This document shows positions 1 through 10,577 of a stretch of 60,000 nucleotides of DNA, one piece after another. Under the pieces are notes generated by a model that was not told the origin of the DNA, ran no database searches, and saw nothing but the letters and a program-made list of their open reading frames with translations. Made by a program: the position numbers and the translations under genes. Where the stretch lies: the NCBI GenBank assembly GCA_963575745.1, contig CAUYUJ010015015.1, positions 287,121 to 347,120 of the forward strand, in the 5' to 3' direction. Origin of the DNA: Prorocentrum cordatum (taxonomy: Eukaryota > Sar > Dinophyceae > Prorocentrales > Prorocentraceae). How positions within the stretch are numbered: position 1 is the first letter of the stretch; every line of letters starts with the position of its first letter.

Positions 1-334
1 CGTGCGAGACGCTCAATCAGCTCGAGCTCAAAATCCGACTCGATTCAACAGCGGGACGAAACGACATGGGGCGCAGGGCACATGGACGCGCCACGGAATG
101 TGCCAGGGGCACACTCGGGGACGCGCTAAGGGGCGTGTCAGGAGACGTGGCCAGGGACACAGCACGGAACAGGCAGGGAAAGCGCCAGGGGATAAGCCAG
201 GGAACGCGACAGAGGACGGGCCAGGGGACACGCCGAGGGGGGAGGGGCATACGCCGTCCCGCTCTGGAGCGTTAGGAACCCATGCGTGTTTACGCTTATC
301 CCGCTCTGGGGCGTTAGGAACCCATATGTTTTCA
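1..334. repeat. Degenerate GC-rich short repeats
   Basis: Short imperfect repeats built around words such as GCCAGGGGACACGC recur from about 80 to 240. Frames are open on both strands because stops are rare in this composition. No recognisable gene is seen. Confidence 0.5.
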
Positions 335-1135
335 CGTGTCGAGGCCACCCAGGGACTCATGTCTAACATGTGGTCGTGCAAACATCAGGTCCCAGCTCGA
401 GGCAACCATGTTCGATACCGCCATGGGTGGCCTGGGCACGTAAAAACACGTGGTTCCAGCTCGGGGCCATCATGTTAGATATCCACCTGGGTGGCCTGGA
501 CACGTGAAAGCACGTGTCTCCAGCTCGGGACCACTATGTTAGATACCTCACTGGGTGGCCTGGATACGTTGAAATACGAGGTTCCAGCTCGGGACCACCA
601 TGTTAGATACCTTTCTGGGCGGCCTGGAAACATGAAAACACGTGGCTCCAACGAGGGGCAACATGCAATCATCCTAGATACCCACCCCCTGGGCGGCCTG
701 GACACTTAAAAAGATGTAATTCCAGCTCGGGACCACCACGTTAGATACCCCCTGGGCGCCCAGGACACGTAGAAAGACGTGGCTCCAGCTCGGGACCACC
801 ATGTTAAATACCCCAGGGGGGGAAATCCAGAAAATCACCCGCCGCAGAAACTGTGTCAAGCTATAACACACCTGGTGTCGCTTTATTGATTTTGTCTGGC
901 CCTTGTGGGCCCAACACTGGGGGCCCCAGACGACCACATCTTAAATACCACCCCCGTGGGCGGCCCCCACACGTAAAAAATACGTGGTTGCAGATCGGGG
1001 CAAAACACGTGGTTCCAGCTCGGGGCAACAATGTTAGACACCCCACTGGGTGGCCTGGACACGTGAAGACACGTGGTCACATCTGGAGGCAACCATGTTA
1101 GATAGCCCCCTGGGCAACCTGGGCACGTGAAAACC
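335..1135. repeat. 64-bp tandem repeat (minisatellite) rich in CACGTG
   Basis: A unit containing CCAGCTCGGGACCACCATGT, then GTTAGATACC, CTGGGTGGCCTGGACACGTG and a spacer recurs. The CCAGC word lies at 392, 456, 520, 584, 648, 722 and 785, so the spacing is 64 bp with one 74-bp unit, and further units lie at about 1015-1130. Between about 830 and 960 the array is interrupted by unrelated sequence. Many units carry CACGTG palindromes, often in pairs. Open frames here are by-products of the repeat. Confidence 0.85.
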
Positions 1136-1730
1136 TGTAGACATCCTCTGAATTCTGGCCCCCAGGGGAGGATTTGTTGGGCGCCTGCGCACCCCCGTGC
1201 ACACACGCCTCACCCGGCCCCGGGGCGCCTGCTCAGGTCCCCCAGCACACTCCGAATCTGCGAAAATCCCTGGGGATCCTCAGGGATTGTCGGTCGTCGA
1301 CGCGCCGCTGTGCGCCAACACCCCACCCGGCCCCGGGGGTGCCTTATCAGGATTCCCGCCCCAAAGCATACGCCCCTGCCGGCCCTGGGGGGCGAGGTCG
1401 CGGCCGCTAGCCCCTTTTCCACCCTTCCACCTACCAACTTCACTTCCAAGAAGAAAATGATCTGGGCCGGCATGGTGGTTGCAACGAACACCAACAACAA
1501 CAATCAGTTTGAGACTGTTCGTTGTTATTTGCTCGAGTGTCATGCAACGTGAATTTCGCACAAACTCGACACCCGCCCTCTTCGTCTTCGATCGTACCTC
1601 TTTTGGAGATAATTTTTCTTCCCTGCAAGACGGGCACCGGCAAGCGGCGGGGCGGCCACGGACCGTCGGCGTGGCCAGCGGCAGCGCTGATCGGCGGCAA
1701 CCCGACCCCAAAATGGACGGACAGGGGACC
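1136..1730. other. Unassigned GC-rich sequence
   Basis: No gene is recognised. Two related stretches (about 1185-1235 and 1305-1350) share CACCCGGCCCCGGGG-type sequence, giving an imperfect direct repeat about 120 bp apart. A short CAA run lies at 1487-1503. Confidence 0.4.
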
Positions 1731-1754
1731 TACCACGACGACGACGACGACGAG

Positions 1755-1787
<33 letters not shown>

Positions 1788-1815
1788 AACGGCGACGACG
1801 ACGACGACGACGACG
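1731..1815. repeat. (GAC)n microsatellite
   Basis: About 85 bp of GAC/CGA trinucleotides with few interruptions. It is open in several frames (poly-Asp, poly-Thr or poly-Arg) and is not taken as coding. Confidence 0.95.
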
Positions 1816-1849
1816 AGCGAAAGCGAAAGCGAGCGCGAGAGCGAGAGGG

Positions 1850-2700
1850 ACAGCGGGGCCACGCAGGGCATGAAGGGGGCCTCGAAGGGCGACACCGGGG
1901 CCACGAAGGGCATGCGTATGGGGCCACGACGGGCGCAAACGAGCTGGGGCCACGACGGGCAGATAATGCGGGGCCACAGAAGGCAACGACGGGGCCACTG
2001 AGGGTAGCAACGGGGCCACGTAGGCCAGAGAGGGGGTCACAAAGGGCGACAGCGGGGCCACGAAGGGCATGCATATGGGGCCACGACGGGCGCGAACGAG
2101 CGGGGGCCACGAAGAGCATACGTATGTTGGGCCGAAGAAGGCAAGGACGGGGCCATTGAGGGCAGCAGCGGGGCCACAAAGGGCGGCGAGGGGGCCACGA
2201 AGAGCGACAGCGGGGTCACGAAGCGCGTGCATATGAGGTCACGACGGGCGCGACTGGGCGGGGGCCGCGAACGGCATCCATATATGGGGCCACGAAGGGC
2301 AGCGAGGGGGCCACGAAGGGCTCCAAAGGGGCCACGAAGGGCAGCGAGGGGGCCACGAAGGGGTGCAACGGGGCCACGGGGGCAAGGGGGCCACAAAGGT
2401 CTACGACGGGGCCACGAAAGGCAGCGAAAGGGCCACGAAAGGCTGCAACGGGGCCACGAAGGGCAACGAGGGGGCCACGAAGGGCTGCAAAGGGGCCACG
2501 AAGGGCATCGAGAGGGCGGCGAAAGGCTACAAAAGGGCCACGAAAGGCAGCGAGAGGGGCCACGAAAAGCTGCAACGGGGCCACGAAGGGCAGTGAAGGG
2601 GCCACGAAGGGCTGCAACGGGGCCACGAAGGGCTGCAACGGGTCAAGCGAGGGGGCCACGGAAGGCTGCAACGGGGCCACGAAGGGCCACGAGATCCCGA
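1850..2700. repeat. Degenerate 15-30-bp minisatellite (GGGGCCACGAAGGGC family)
   Basis: The core GGGGCCACGAAGGGC recurs dozens of times, followed by a short variable spacer such as AGCGAG or TGCAAC. Units are about 20 bp on average at 2280-2690 and longer before that. The plus strand reads as GATKG/GPRRA-type peptide repeats, but the spacing is irregular and there is no independent sign of a gene. Confidence 0.85.
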
Positions 2701-2960
2701 CTCCCAAATAAGCTGCGAAGGAGTCCTAAGCGTGAACGCAAATCCTGGGTGCCTGAGTGTGGGGAGCGCGGCGCTCCAATAAATTGCAAGAAATTCCCAC
2801 GCAAGAGCGCGATTCTTGAGTAAGTTGAAAGCAAATCTCCAGCGAGAGTGTGACCCCAGAGCGTCGAAAGAACGATCCCTGAAAAAAATCGGAAAAAAAA
2901 TCCCCAGCGAGAGCGCGACTCCTGAGTAAAATGCGAGGAGGTCTCAGGCGGGAGCGGGGG
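2700..2960. repeat. Diverged 41-bp GAGCGCGATTCCTGAGTAAA-family units
   Basis: Phrases such as AGCGAGAGCGCGACTCCTGA at about 2895-2930 match the 41-bp family at 7960-8832. The units here are few and diverged. Confidence 0.6.
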
Positions 2961-3149
2961 CCCTGGCTAAACTGCGCGGAAGTTCACGCGGGACCCGTTG
3001 TTGTTGTAATCCAGGGGCCAACAGCCCAGTTTAAGCCGAGTGGCTTTCCCTGATTGGAAACAGGGTGCGGGCCCTGGGGGAAGCACTGCAATTGAAAAAC
3101 AAAATGGCCACTGGAGGGGGGAAACGATCACAAATGATTCTTCGGTCGT

Positions 3150-3995
3150 GAGAACCCAACAAAAACAACAACAACAACAACAATCATTTTACCCGAACGC
3201 GTGGTGTTCTCCCCAGTGCCAGGGTTTTCATACGACACCAGGCAATACCCCCACTTCGTGGGGGGGCATTACAAGCTCTACCAAATATCCAAACGACTCT
3301 TCGCGACCACCCAAACCCAGCTTCCCGCCCTATGACGTTGGGACACTTCACTTCGTGGCGTGCGGACGACCGTGGCTACTACACTGGCGTGGGGTACACA
3401 CCCACAGAACCCAATGGTTTTTGGAGATTTCGGCGTGCGCGCGCGAAGAAAAAACGAATGTGTCCCGCATGGTATTATTTGACAGGGATGATGGCCCTGG
3501 CAGGTGCGCAACCGTTGTCGCAGAAGTTCGAAAAAGTTGCTCGCAAAAGCCCGTTTGACAGAAATGTTGAAAAAGTGTTGGGTTTCCTACGAATCCGCAA
3601 GAGCGCGCGGGATGAGATTTTGACATTTTTTTGTTGAAAAACCATTGGTTTTTTGATGTTTTTATGTTGAAATCGCTCCGAACACTAAGCTTTTGGAAGG
3701 ATTTCGTCTTGCGCGCGCGAATGTCCACTTTACCTTATTTTTTACAAGGGATTCTTGAAATTTGATTATATTTGAACAAGAAATTTCATTTTATAGTGTT
3801 TTTTGCAAGGGAAAACGGATTACAACAAAACAACCGGATCTTGATCACCTCGAATTACCTGAGGCTTCCTCACGAAAATGATGAAAACGTGGCTGCGGCC
3901 TAGGCGCGGCGGGGGGGGCGCGCACCAGGGGGCCCAACAATAATTATTCTTTAGAATTAATAATGTTCAACAGCGACAACGGCCCGGTCCAAAAC
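3150..3995. repeat. Dispersed ~0.85-kb repeat, copy A
   Basis: Begins with a CAA run (3160-3182), followed by unique sequence that recurs nearly unchanged at 9085-10075: CCAGTGCCAGGGTTTTCAT, then ATTACAAGCTCTACCAAAT, then an AT-rich 3' half with TTTTTTGATGTTTTTATGTT, and an end at CCCAACAATAATTATTCTTT. No domain is recognised in any frame. It could be a non-autonomous mobile element or a segmental duplication. Confidence 0.85.
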
Positions 3996-4074
3996 AAAAC
4001 CACCCACTGTCCCTAGACAGCAGAAAGATTCGCTCACCTTCTTTGCACGTGCGCGCCAGAGAAGCAAGCTTCCG
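3996..4074. other. Spacer after copy A
   Basis: Short unassigned sequence between the dispersed repeat and the AT-rich repeat island. Confidence 0.3.
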
Positions 4075-4690
4075 CTGGTAAGGACTCTTCGCTAAGGAGT
4101 CCTTGTAAAGGAATCCGCCCCAAGGATTTCTTAGTAAGGACTCCTTCGGAATACCTGAATAAAGGTTTATTATAAACGATGCCTTGCTAAAGATGCCTCT
4201 ACCTTACTAAAGAGTCCTCACGAAGGACTTCTTGCTAAGGACACATCATCAAGGATCCGTTAGAAACGGTTCCTGAATAAAAATTCCTTCAAGAGAAAAC
4301 CTTACCAATGACTTATTACTAGTGATTCCTTAGTACGGATACATTAAAGAGGACTCCTTAACGAGGATTCCCTAAGAAAGATTCCTCGGTAAGGATCCCT
4401 TCGTAAGAACCCCTTGTAAAAGGATTCTAGTGTGAAGAACTCCTCCATAAGGATTTCTTATTAAGGATTCCTGAATAACGATAAGGATTCCACAATGAAA
4501 ATTCCTCGACAAAGATTCCTCATTCAAGCTTCTTCAATTAAGACTCCTGTTTCAGAGATTCCTTAACAAGGGTTCCTCATTAAAGATCCCTGTAAACAGA
4601 AGTTCCTTACGCCAGATCCTTGACGAAACAATCCTGAAATAAAGATTCCTTGGTAAACGATTATTGTTTAAAACGTTCCTGGATTACCAC
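4075..4690. repeat. AT-richer island of AAGGATTCCTTA-type repeats, block 1
   Basis: Dense imperfect repeats of words such as AAGGATTCCTTAGTAAGGAC with a 12-20-bp spacing. Many words are palindromic or near-palindromic around GGATTCC/GGAATCC. The composition is clearly more AT-rich than the surroundings. No coding potential is seen. Confidence 0.85.
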
Positions 4691-5164
4691 CATGCAAGCA
4701 TGATGTCATTATTTTTGGATGTATAAATATAAAAGGAGAGATAGTAACGAAAAAACTACATAAGATATATATATATATATATAATTACGCCACCGAGGGA
4801 CCCCACATACTTATTGTATGTCGCGTGTGTTCACAAACCGTGTCACATCTCGCGTCGCCATCCTGACGCGAGACTGACCAGACCAGCCAGACCAGCCAGA
4901 CTGACCAGACCAGCCAGGTCATTCGTTCCAGCCATCTAGACCAAAGTAATCAGACCAGCCAGCTAGGCCAATCAAGCAGACCAGCCAGACCAACCGTATT
5001 AGTCATGCCAACAACCGCAGCCAGAATCAGCCGGACTAACCACACAAGGAGGTACAGCCATTGCAGTCTTCATCGCCAAACATGGAGGTGGCAGCGCGTC
5101 CACGGCGATTTTGGGAAGCATGGCTGCCGCGCAGGTCGGGCGGTGCTCGGAAGTAGGACTACAG
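4691..5164. other. Spacer with (TA)n and GACCAGCCA repeats
   Basis: Contains a (TA)n tract at 4764-4782 and, from about 4870 to 4995, imperfect repeats of GACCAGCCA. The rest shows nothing recognisable. Confidence 0.6.
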
Positions 5165-5194
5165 GGCGCGCCTGCGTGAGAGCGCAGGCGCGCC
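5165..5194. other. Perfect GC-rich inverted repeat (hairpin)
   Basis: Arms GGCGCGCCTGCG (5165-5176) and CGCAGGCGCGCC (5183-5194) are perfectly complementary around a 6-base TGAGAG loop. Confidence 0.9.
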
Positions 5195-5227
5195 GAGCCA
5201 GCTTGAGCCAAGGTGTTGGCAGTTCTT

Positions 5228-5828
5228 GACCAGATACGAGCTCCCACCCCCAGCGCACCCCCTGTGGCGGCGAGGAAATGCCACGCCTGCCACGCCCTGG
5301 GAGCCTGCAACGCATAGAGCCCCCACCCCCACCGCACCCCCTGCGGCGTCGAGGAAATGCCACGCCTGCCACGCCCTGGGAGCTTGCAGCGCACCCCTCC
5401 GGTGTCGAGAAAGCGCCATGCCTGCTAGGCCCTGCGACATTGGCGCGTATAGAGACCGCAGTGGGCCCCCACCCCCAGCGCACCCCCTGTGGCGTCGAGG
5501 AAATGCCACTCCTGCTAGGCCCTGCGACATTGGCGCGTATAGAGACTGCGGTGGGCCCCCACCCCCAGCGCACCCCCTGTAGCGTCGAGGAAATGCCACG
5601 CCTGCTAGGCCCTGCGACATCGGCGCGGATAAGAGACCTCGGTGGGCCCCCACCCCCAGCGCACCCCCTTCTGGTGTCGAGGAAGTGCCACGCCTGCCAC
5701 GCTTTGCGAGCCCGAAACGCATAGGGCCCCCATCCCCCAGCGCAACCCCTCTGGTGTCGAGGAAGTGCCACGCCTGCCACGCTTTGCGAGCCCGAAACGC
5801 ATGGGGCCCCCATCCCCCTGCGCAGTGA
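5228..5828. repeat. 79-92-bp tandem repeat
   Basis: The CGAGGAAATGCCACGCCTGC-type word recurs at 5271, 5350, 5406, 5496, 5586, 5678 and 5758. Units contain CCCCCACCCCCAGCGCACCC and are mostly 79-92 bp, with one 56-bp unit. Frames are open on both strands because of composition. Confidence 0.9.
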
Positions 5829-5925
5829 GCTGTGCTGTGTTGTGCCGTGCTGTGCTGTGCTGTGCTGTGCTGAGTTGAGCTGAGCTGAGCTGTGCCGTCC
5901 TGTGCTGTGCTGTGCAAGCGAGAAG
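5829..5925. repeat. (TGTGC)n pentanucleotide microsatellite
   Basis: About 90 bp of TGTGC/TGAGC five-base units close the preceding tandem array. Confidence 0.9.
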
Positions 5926-5999
5926 GAGAAGGGGAGGGGGGAGGTGAGGAGACGCGGGTGCGGCGCGGCAGGGAAGAAAACCAGAACCCCACGAAACAT

Positions 6000-7050
6000 G
6001 TGGGGAAAAAATCCTTGCCAAACTTCCCCCTAAACCAAGATTCCTTTTCTCAAGCTCCCTTACTAAATATTCCTTAACAGAAGCCCACTCCCTACACATT
6101 CCCTAACAAAGATTCCTTACTCCAAATTCCTTGTTAAAGGTTCCTCGGTCAAGATTTCCAAATGAATTGTCATTACTAAACATTCCTTACCCAAGACTCC
6201 TCCATGAAGACTCCCGGAAATGATTTCTTGCTGAATATTCCTTTTTAAAAAAGAGTCCTTACTAAAGACTCCTCAAATTCCTTATTGGAGATTCCTTATC
6301 AAAGCTTCCTGACCACAAATTCCTCAACAGAGACTCGTCCGCAAAGCTTTTTCCCTGAGAGACTTCTTACTATAGATTCCTTGCTAGAGGTTCCTTCATA
6401 CAAATGCTCCATACAACTCAGTCCGAACCAAGACTTCCTTATTTTAAAATTCCTTACTAAGGATTAATTAACAAGGATTCTTTGCTGAGAATTCCTTACA
6501 AGGACTCCTCAAGCGAAGATCCTCAAAACGAATTCCGTCGCACAAATCCTGAATAAAACTTCCTTGAACAAAATGTTAACGAAGATGCATTACTCAAGAT
6601 TCCTTACTATATACTAATTATTACAAGTTCCTCTTTAACGACGACTTAAGGAGGACTCCTTGGTAAGGATTCCTTGATCAAGATTCCGTACTAAGGAGTC
6701 CTTAGTAAGGACTCGTTGATAAGAAATCCTGCAAACATGTTCCTGCATAGAGATTCCTTGATAAAGGTTCCTCAGCACATGTTCCTTACCAAGGATTCCT
6801 TAATAAGGATTCCTTAGCGAGGACTTATTAGTAAAGTTTCCTTACTACAGATTCCTTCAAAAAGATTCCCGACCAAAATTCCTGCTTAAGGATTCCGTTA
6901 CGTAGATTCCGTACGAAGGGTTCCTTAAAAAGAAATCCATAATAGAGATTCCTCGCTAAGGACTCCTTAGTAAGCATTCCTTCGTATGGACTCCTTTGTA
7001 GAACTTCCTGGCGAAGGATTCATTGGTAAGGATTCCTTCGTGAGAGATGC
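6000..7050. repeat. AT-richer island of AAGGATTCCTTA-type repeats, block 2
   Basis: Same family as 4075-4690: degenerate GATTCCTTA/CTAAGGA words at 12-20-bp spacing, about 1 kb. Blocks 1 and 2 flank the 4691-5999 segment. Confidence 0.85.
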
Positions 7051-7189
7051 CAGCCCTTGAACCAAAAATGGTTGTGCATGGCGATGCAATGGCCAAGACA
7101 GCCCGACGACGGCCCACACGAGCCTCATGAGAGCTCTACACACAGCGAGGGCGAAAGATGCCCCATGTGGTTGTACTTGTGTTCCCGCA

Positions 7190-7850
7190 GCCTCTCCTCC
7201 TCCTCCTCCTCAACTTCCTCCTCGTCCTCATCATACTGCTGCTCCTCCTTCTGCAAGTCGTCATCATCACTACCACCACCATCGCCACTTACATCATCAC
7301 CAGCACCAGCAGCCGTATCACCATCATCATCCTAACCTGCACAAGCATCATCATCGGCATCAGCATCAGCATCACCAAACTCACCACCACCACCACCATC
7401 ATCAGTATCACCAGCATCCTCATCAACATCACCACCATCATCATCGTATCACCATCATCCGAATCATCCCCATCATCATCCCAAACGCCCTCATAATCAT
7501 GTATATCCTGATCACGGCACTCCCAATTATGGGGATACGATGTGTTCCATCTGACGGCCGTCTTCCTCCTCCTCTCTTCGTCCTCCTCCCTGATCCTCCG
7601 AGTCATTACAATCACGGCCACAACCATCACCAGCATCATCATCACAACCATCCTCCTCACCACCATCCGCATCCTCATCATCATACCCATCATCAGCGCG
7701 AGCATCCTCAGCATCATCAGCAACATCCTCATCATCATCATCACCATCATCATCATAACACTCACCACCATCATCATCTTTATCGTCAGCAGCATCCCCA
7801 TCAGAGTCATCCCATCATCGTCAGGACCTTCATCTGAAACTCGGCTCCCC
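7190..7850. repeat. Degenerate (CTC)n/(CAT)n microsatellite
   Basis: Starts as CTC units (7190-7255) and becomes CAT/CAC/ATC units up to about 7830. It is open in several frames on both strands (His-, Ile-, Met- and Asp-rich), as expected from a trinucleotide array. Confidence 0.9.
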
Positions 7851-7959
7851 AAAACCTCGAGATTCTAGGTGACACACATAAGGGCTACTCTCCTCCTCCT
7901 GCTCCTCCTCCTCCTCCTGCTCCTCATGCTCCTCGTCATCATCACCACCCCCAGGAGGA

Positions 7960-8832
7960 AGTCCCGAGCAAGAGCGCGACTCCTCAATACCAGGAAGTGC
8001 ATGCCGTTAGCGCATACCCGTGGCAAATCGCAAGGACATGTTGAGCGCGATCCCTGGGTAAATCGCAAAAAAGTTTCGAGCGAGCGCGCTCGAGCGAAAA
8101 AACTATTCCGGTGTAAATCGCCAGGAAAGCTCGAGCGAGGGCGTCATTCCCAGGTAAATCGCAAGGAAGTCTCAAGCGAATGCTCGATCCTTTAGCACAT
8201 CGCAAAGAACTGTAGAGCGAGAGCGCAATCTCTTCGCAAATCGCGAGGGAGTCTCGGGCGAGAGCGCGGAAGTCTGGAGCGAAACCGCTCGAGCGAGAGC
8301 GCGATTTTTCTGTAAACCGTGAGGACGTCTCGAGCGAGAGCGCGATTCCTAGGTAAATACGAGGTAGTCTCTGGCGAGAGCGCGACTCCTGAATGACGAA
8401 TGAGGAAGTCTCGAGTGAGAGCGCCCGAGCGAGAGCGCAGTTCCTGTGCAAATCGCGAGAAAGTCTCGAGCGAGAGCGCGATTCCCATGTAAATCGCTAG
8501 GAAATCTCCACCGAGGGCGAGACCCCCCAGCAAATGGCAAGGAAACCTAAAGGGAGAGCGCTCGAGCGAGAGCGTCATCCCTATGTAAAACGCGAGGAAA
8601 TCTCAAGCGAGAGCGCGGTTCCTGTGCAAGTAGCGAGGAAGTCTCGAGCGAGAGCGCGATTCTTGAAGAAATCGCGATGGAATCTCGAACGAGAGCTCTC
8701 GAGCGACAGCGCGGGTCCTAAGTGAACTGGAGGGAAGTCTCGAGCGAGAGCGCGATTTCTGGGTAAAACGCGAGGAATTCTCGAGCGAAAGCGCGATTCC
8801 TGAGTAAATCGCAAGGAAGTCTCGAGCGAGAG
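7960..8832. repeat. 41-bp tandem repeat (TCTCGAGCGAGAGCGCGATT family)
   Basis: About 20 units of TCTCGAGCGAGAGCGCGATT followed by CCTGAGTAAATCGCGAGGAAG. The TCTC word spacing is 41 bp at 8601, 8642 and 8683; one 55-bp interval (8683-8738) contains a local duplication. Frames are open but there is no sign of a gene. Confidence 0.95.
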
Positions 8833-8885
8833 CCCTCGGCGTTGTTGGTGTTGCTGTTGTTGTTGTTGCTGTTGTCGTCGTCGTT

Positions 8886-8916
<31 letters not shown>

Positions 8917-9108
8917 TGCTCTTGTTGTTGTTGTTGTTTTTCTTGTGGGGGGGGCGGCCCGGGCGGCGTGGCCCCTCCGTGTTCAACAACAACAACCACA
9001 ACAGCAATAACAATCACAACAAATACAACCACAACAATAACGACAATACCAACAACAACAACAACAACAATAACAACAACAACAACAACAACAACAATCA
9101 CTTTACCC
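8833..9108. repeat. (GTT/GTC)n followed by inverted (AAC)n
   Basis: 8838-8945 is GTT/GTC rich and 8985-9108 is AAC/ACA rich, so the two halves are partly complementary. They are separated by a 40-bp GC-rich centre with an 8-base G run. Confidence 0.85.
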
Positions 9109-10078
9109 GAACGCTCAGTGTTCTCACCAGTGCCAGGGTTTTCATGCGACGCCAGCCAATACCCCCACTTTGTGGGGGGGCAGTGCAAGCTCTACCAAAT
9201 ATCCACACGACTCTTCGCCACCACCCACACCCAGCTTCCCGCCCTATGACGTTCGGACACTTCACTTCGTGGCCTGCGGACGACCGTGGCTACTACACTG
9301 GCGTGGAGTACACACCCACAGAAGTTGTTAAGCCTACGTTCGTACACCCACAGAAGTTGTTAAGCCTTGTTAACCCACAGAAGTTGTTAAGCCTTCCACA
9401 GAACATCTGTTGCATATGATGCATATGGTACATGATACACATGATACACATGATACGTACTCACAAGATAGTTGATCACATCTTTAGGGCAAATTCCTGA
9501 GGGATGTGGGAATACACAAGAGAGAGAGGATATGGTTGTCCCGATGGTTGTCTCGATGGTTGTCCCGATGGTTGTCCTGATGGTTGTGGTTGTCCCGATC
9601 GTTGTCCCGATGATTGTCCCGATGGTTGTCCTGATGGGACCATTGGGCCCTCGCCAAACCCCGTTTGACAGAAATGTTTAAAAAGTGTTGGGTTTCCTAC
9701 GAATCCGCAAGAGCGCGCGGGATGAGATTTTGACATTGTTTTTGAAAAACCATTGGTTTTTTGATGTTTTTATGTTAAAATCGCTGCGAACACTAAGGTT
9801 TTGGAAGGATTTCGTCTTGCGCGCGCGAATGTCCACTTTACCTTATTTTTTGCAAGGGATTCTTGAAATTTGATTATATTAGAACAAGAAATGTCATTTT
9901 CTATTGTTTTTTGCAAGGGAAAGCGGATTACAACAAAACAACCGGATCCTGTACACACCCTCTTTTCTGAGGCTTCCTCACGAAAATGATGAAAATGTAG
10001 CTGCGGCCTAGGCGGCGCAGGGGGGGCGCGCACCAGGGGGCCCAACAATAATTATTCTTTAGAATAAATAATGTTCAA
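9085..10078. repeat. Dispersed ~0.85-kb repeat, copy B
   Basis: Repeats copy A (3150-3995) in the same orientation and again follows a CAA run. About 9320-9655 replaces the middle: it contains repeated CAGAAGTTGTTAAGCC words and a 12-bp minisatellite. The 3' half (9660-10075) matches copy A closely, ending at CCCAACAATAATTATTCTTT. Confidence 0.85.
9529..9643. repeat. 12-bp minisatellite (CCGATGGTTGTC)
   Basis: About nine units of CCGATGGTTGTC with single-base variants lie inside dispersed repeat copy B and are absent from copy A. Confidence 0.9.
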
Positions 10079-10239
10079 CAACAACCACAACAACAACCAC
10101 AACAGCAACACCCAAACAACAACAGCAGCAATAACAGCATCAACAACAACAAAAACAGCATCAATAACAATATATAACCAACCATAAGAATCTGGCTTGA
10201 TTTAGGCCGGGGTTTCCGGACTCAACCGACTCAACCTGT
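10079..10239. repeat. (CAA)n-rich tail after copy B
   Basis: Degenerate CAA/CAG units at 10079-10180, then about 60 bp of unassigned sequence. Confidence 0.7.
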
Positions 10240-10550
10240 TTTTGCCTCATCGTCATCAACATCGTCATCATCGTCGTCATGGTATTCATCATCGACCGCG
10301 CCATCGCCATCATGATCACCATCTCCTCATCATTGTCATCATCATAATATCCAGCATCATCTCCTGAACATCGTCATCATCATGTAGCGACGATGATGAT
10401 TAAATCAAGACCCGCATGACGATGATGGCGGCGTGAACATGTCGATGCTGATGATGATGATGATGACGATGATGATGAAGTCGATGATTGCGATGATGAT
10501 GGCGATGAAGATGATGATGGTGATGATGATGAGGATGACGATAACCTTCT
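10240..10550. repeat. (CAT)n followed by inverted (GAT)n
   Basis: 10240-10385 is TCATCA rich and 10392-10550 is GATGAT rich, giving two partly complementary halves. Confidence 0.85.
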
Positions 10551-10577
10551 TTCGGACTGCGCGGGCCGTGCTGAGTA

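Noticed and set aside
5202-5211. TTGGCTCAAG on minus, equal to the 3' end of the dinoflagellate spliced leader
   Set aside because: Only ten bases match and the upstream bases do not follow the leader; one such match is not surprising in this length, and no gene follows.
7190-7850. Histidine-rich metal-binding protein
   Set aside because: His runs come from CAC/CAT units, with both strands open and no other domain.
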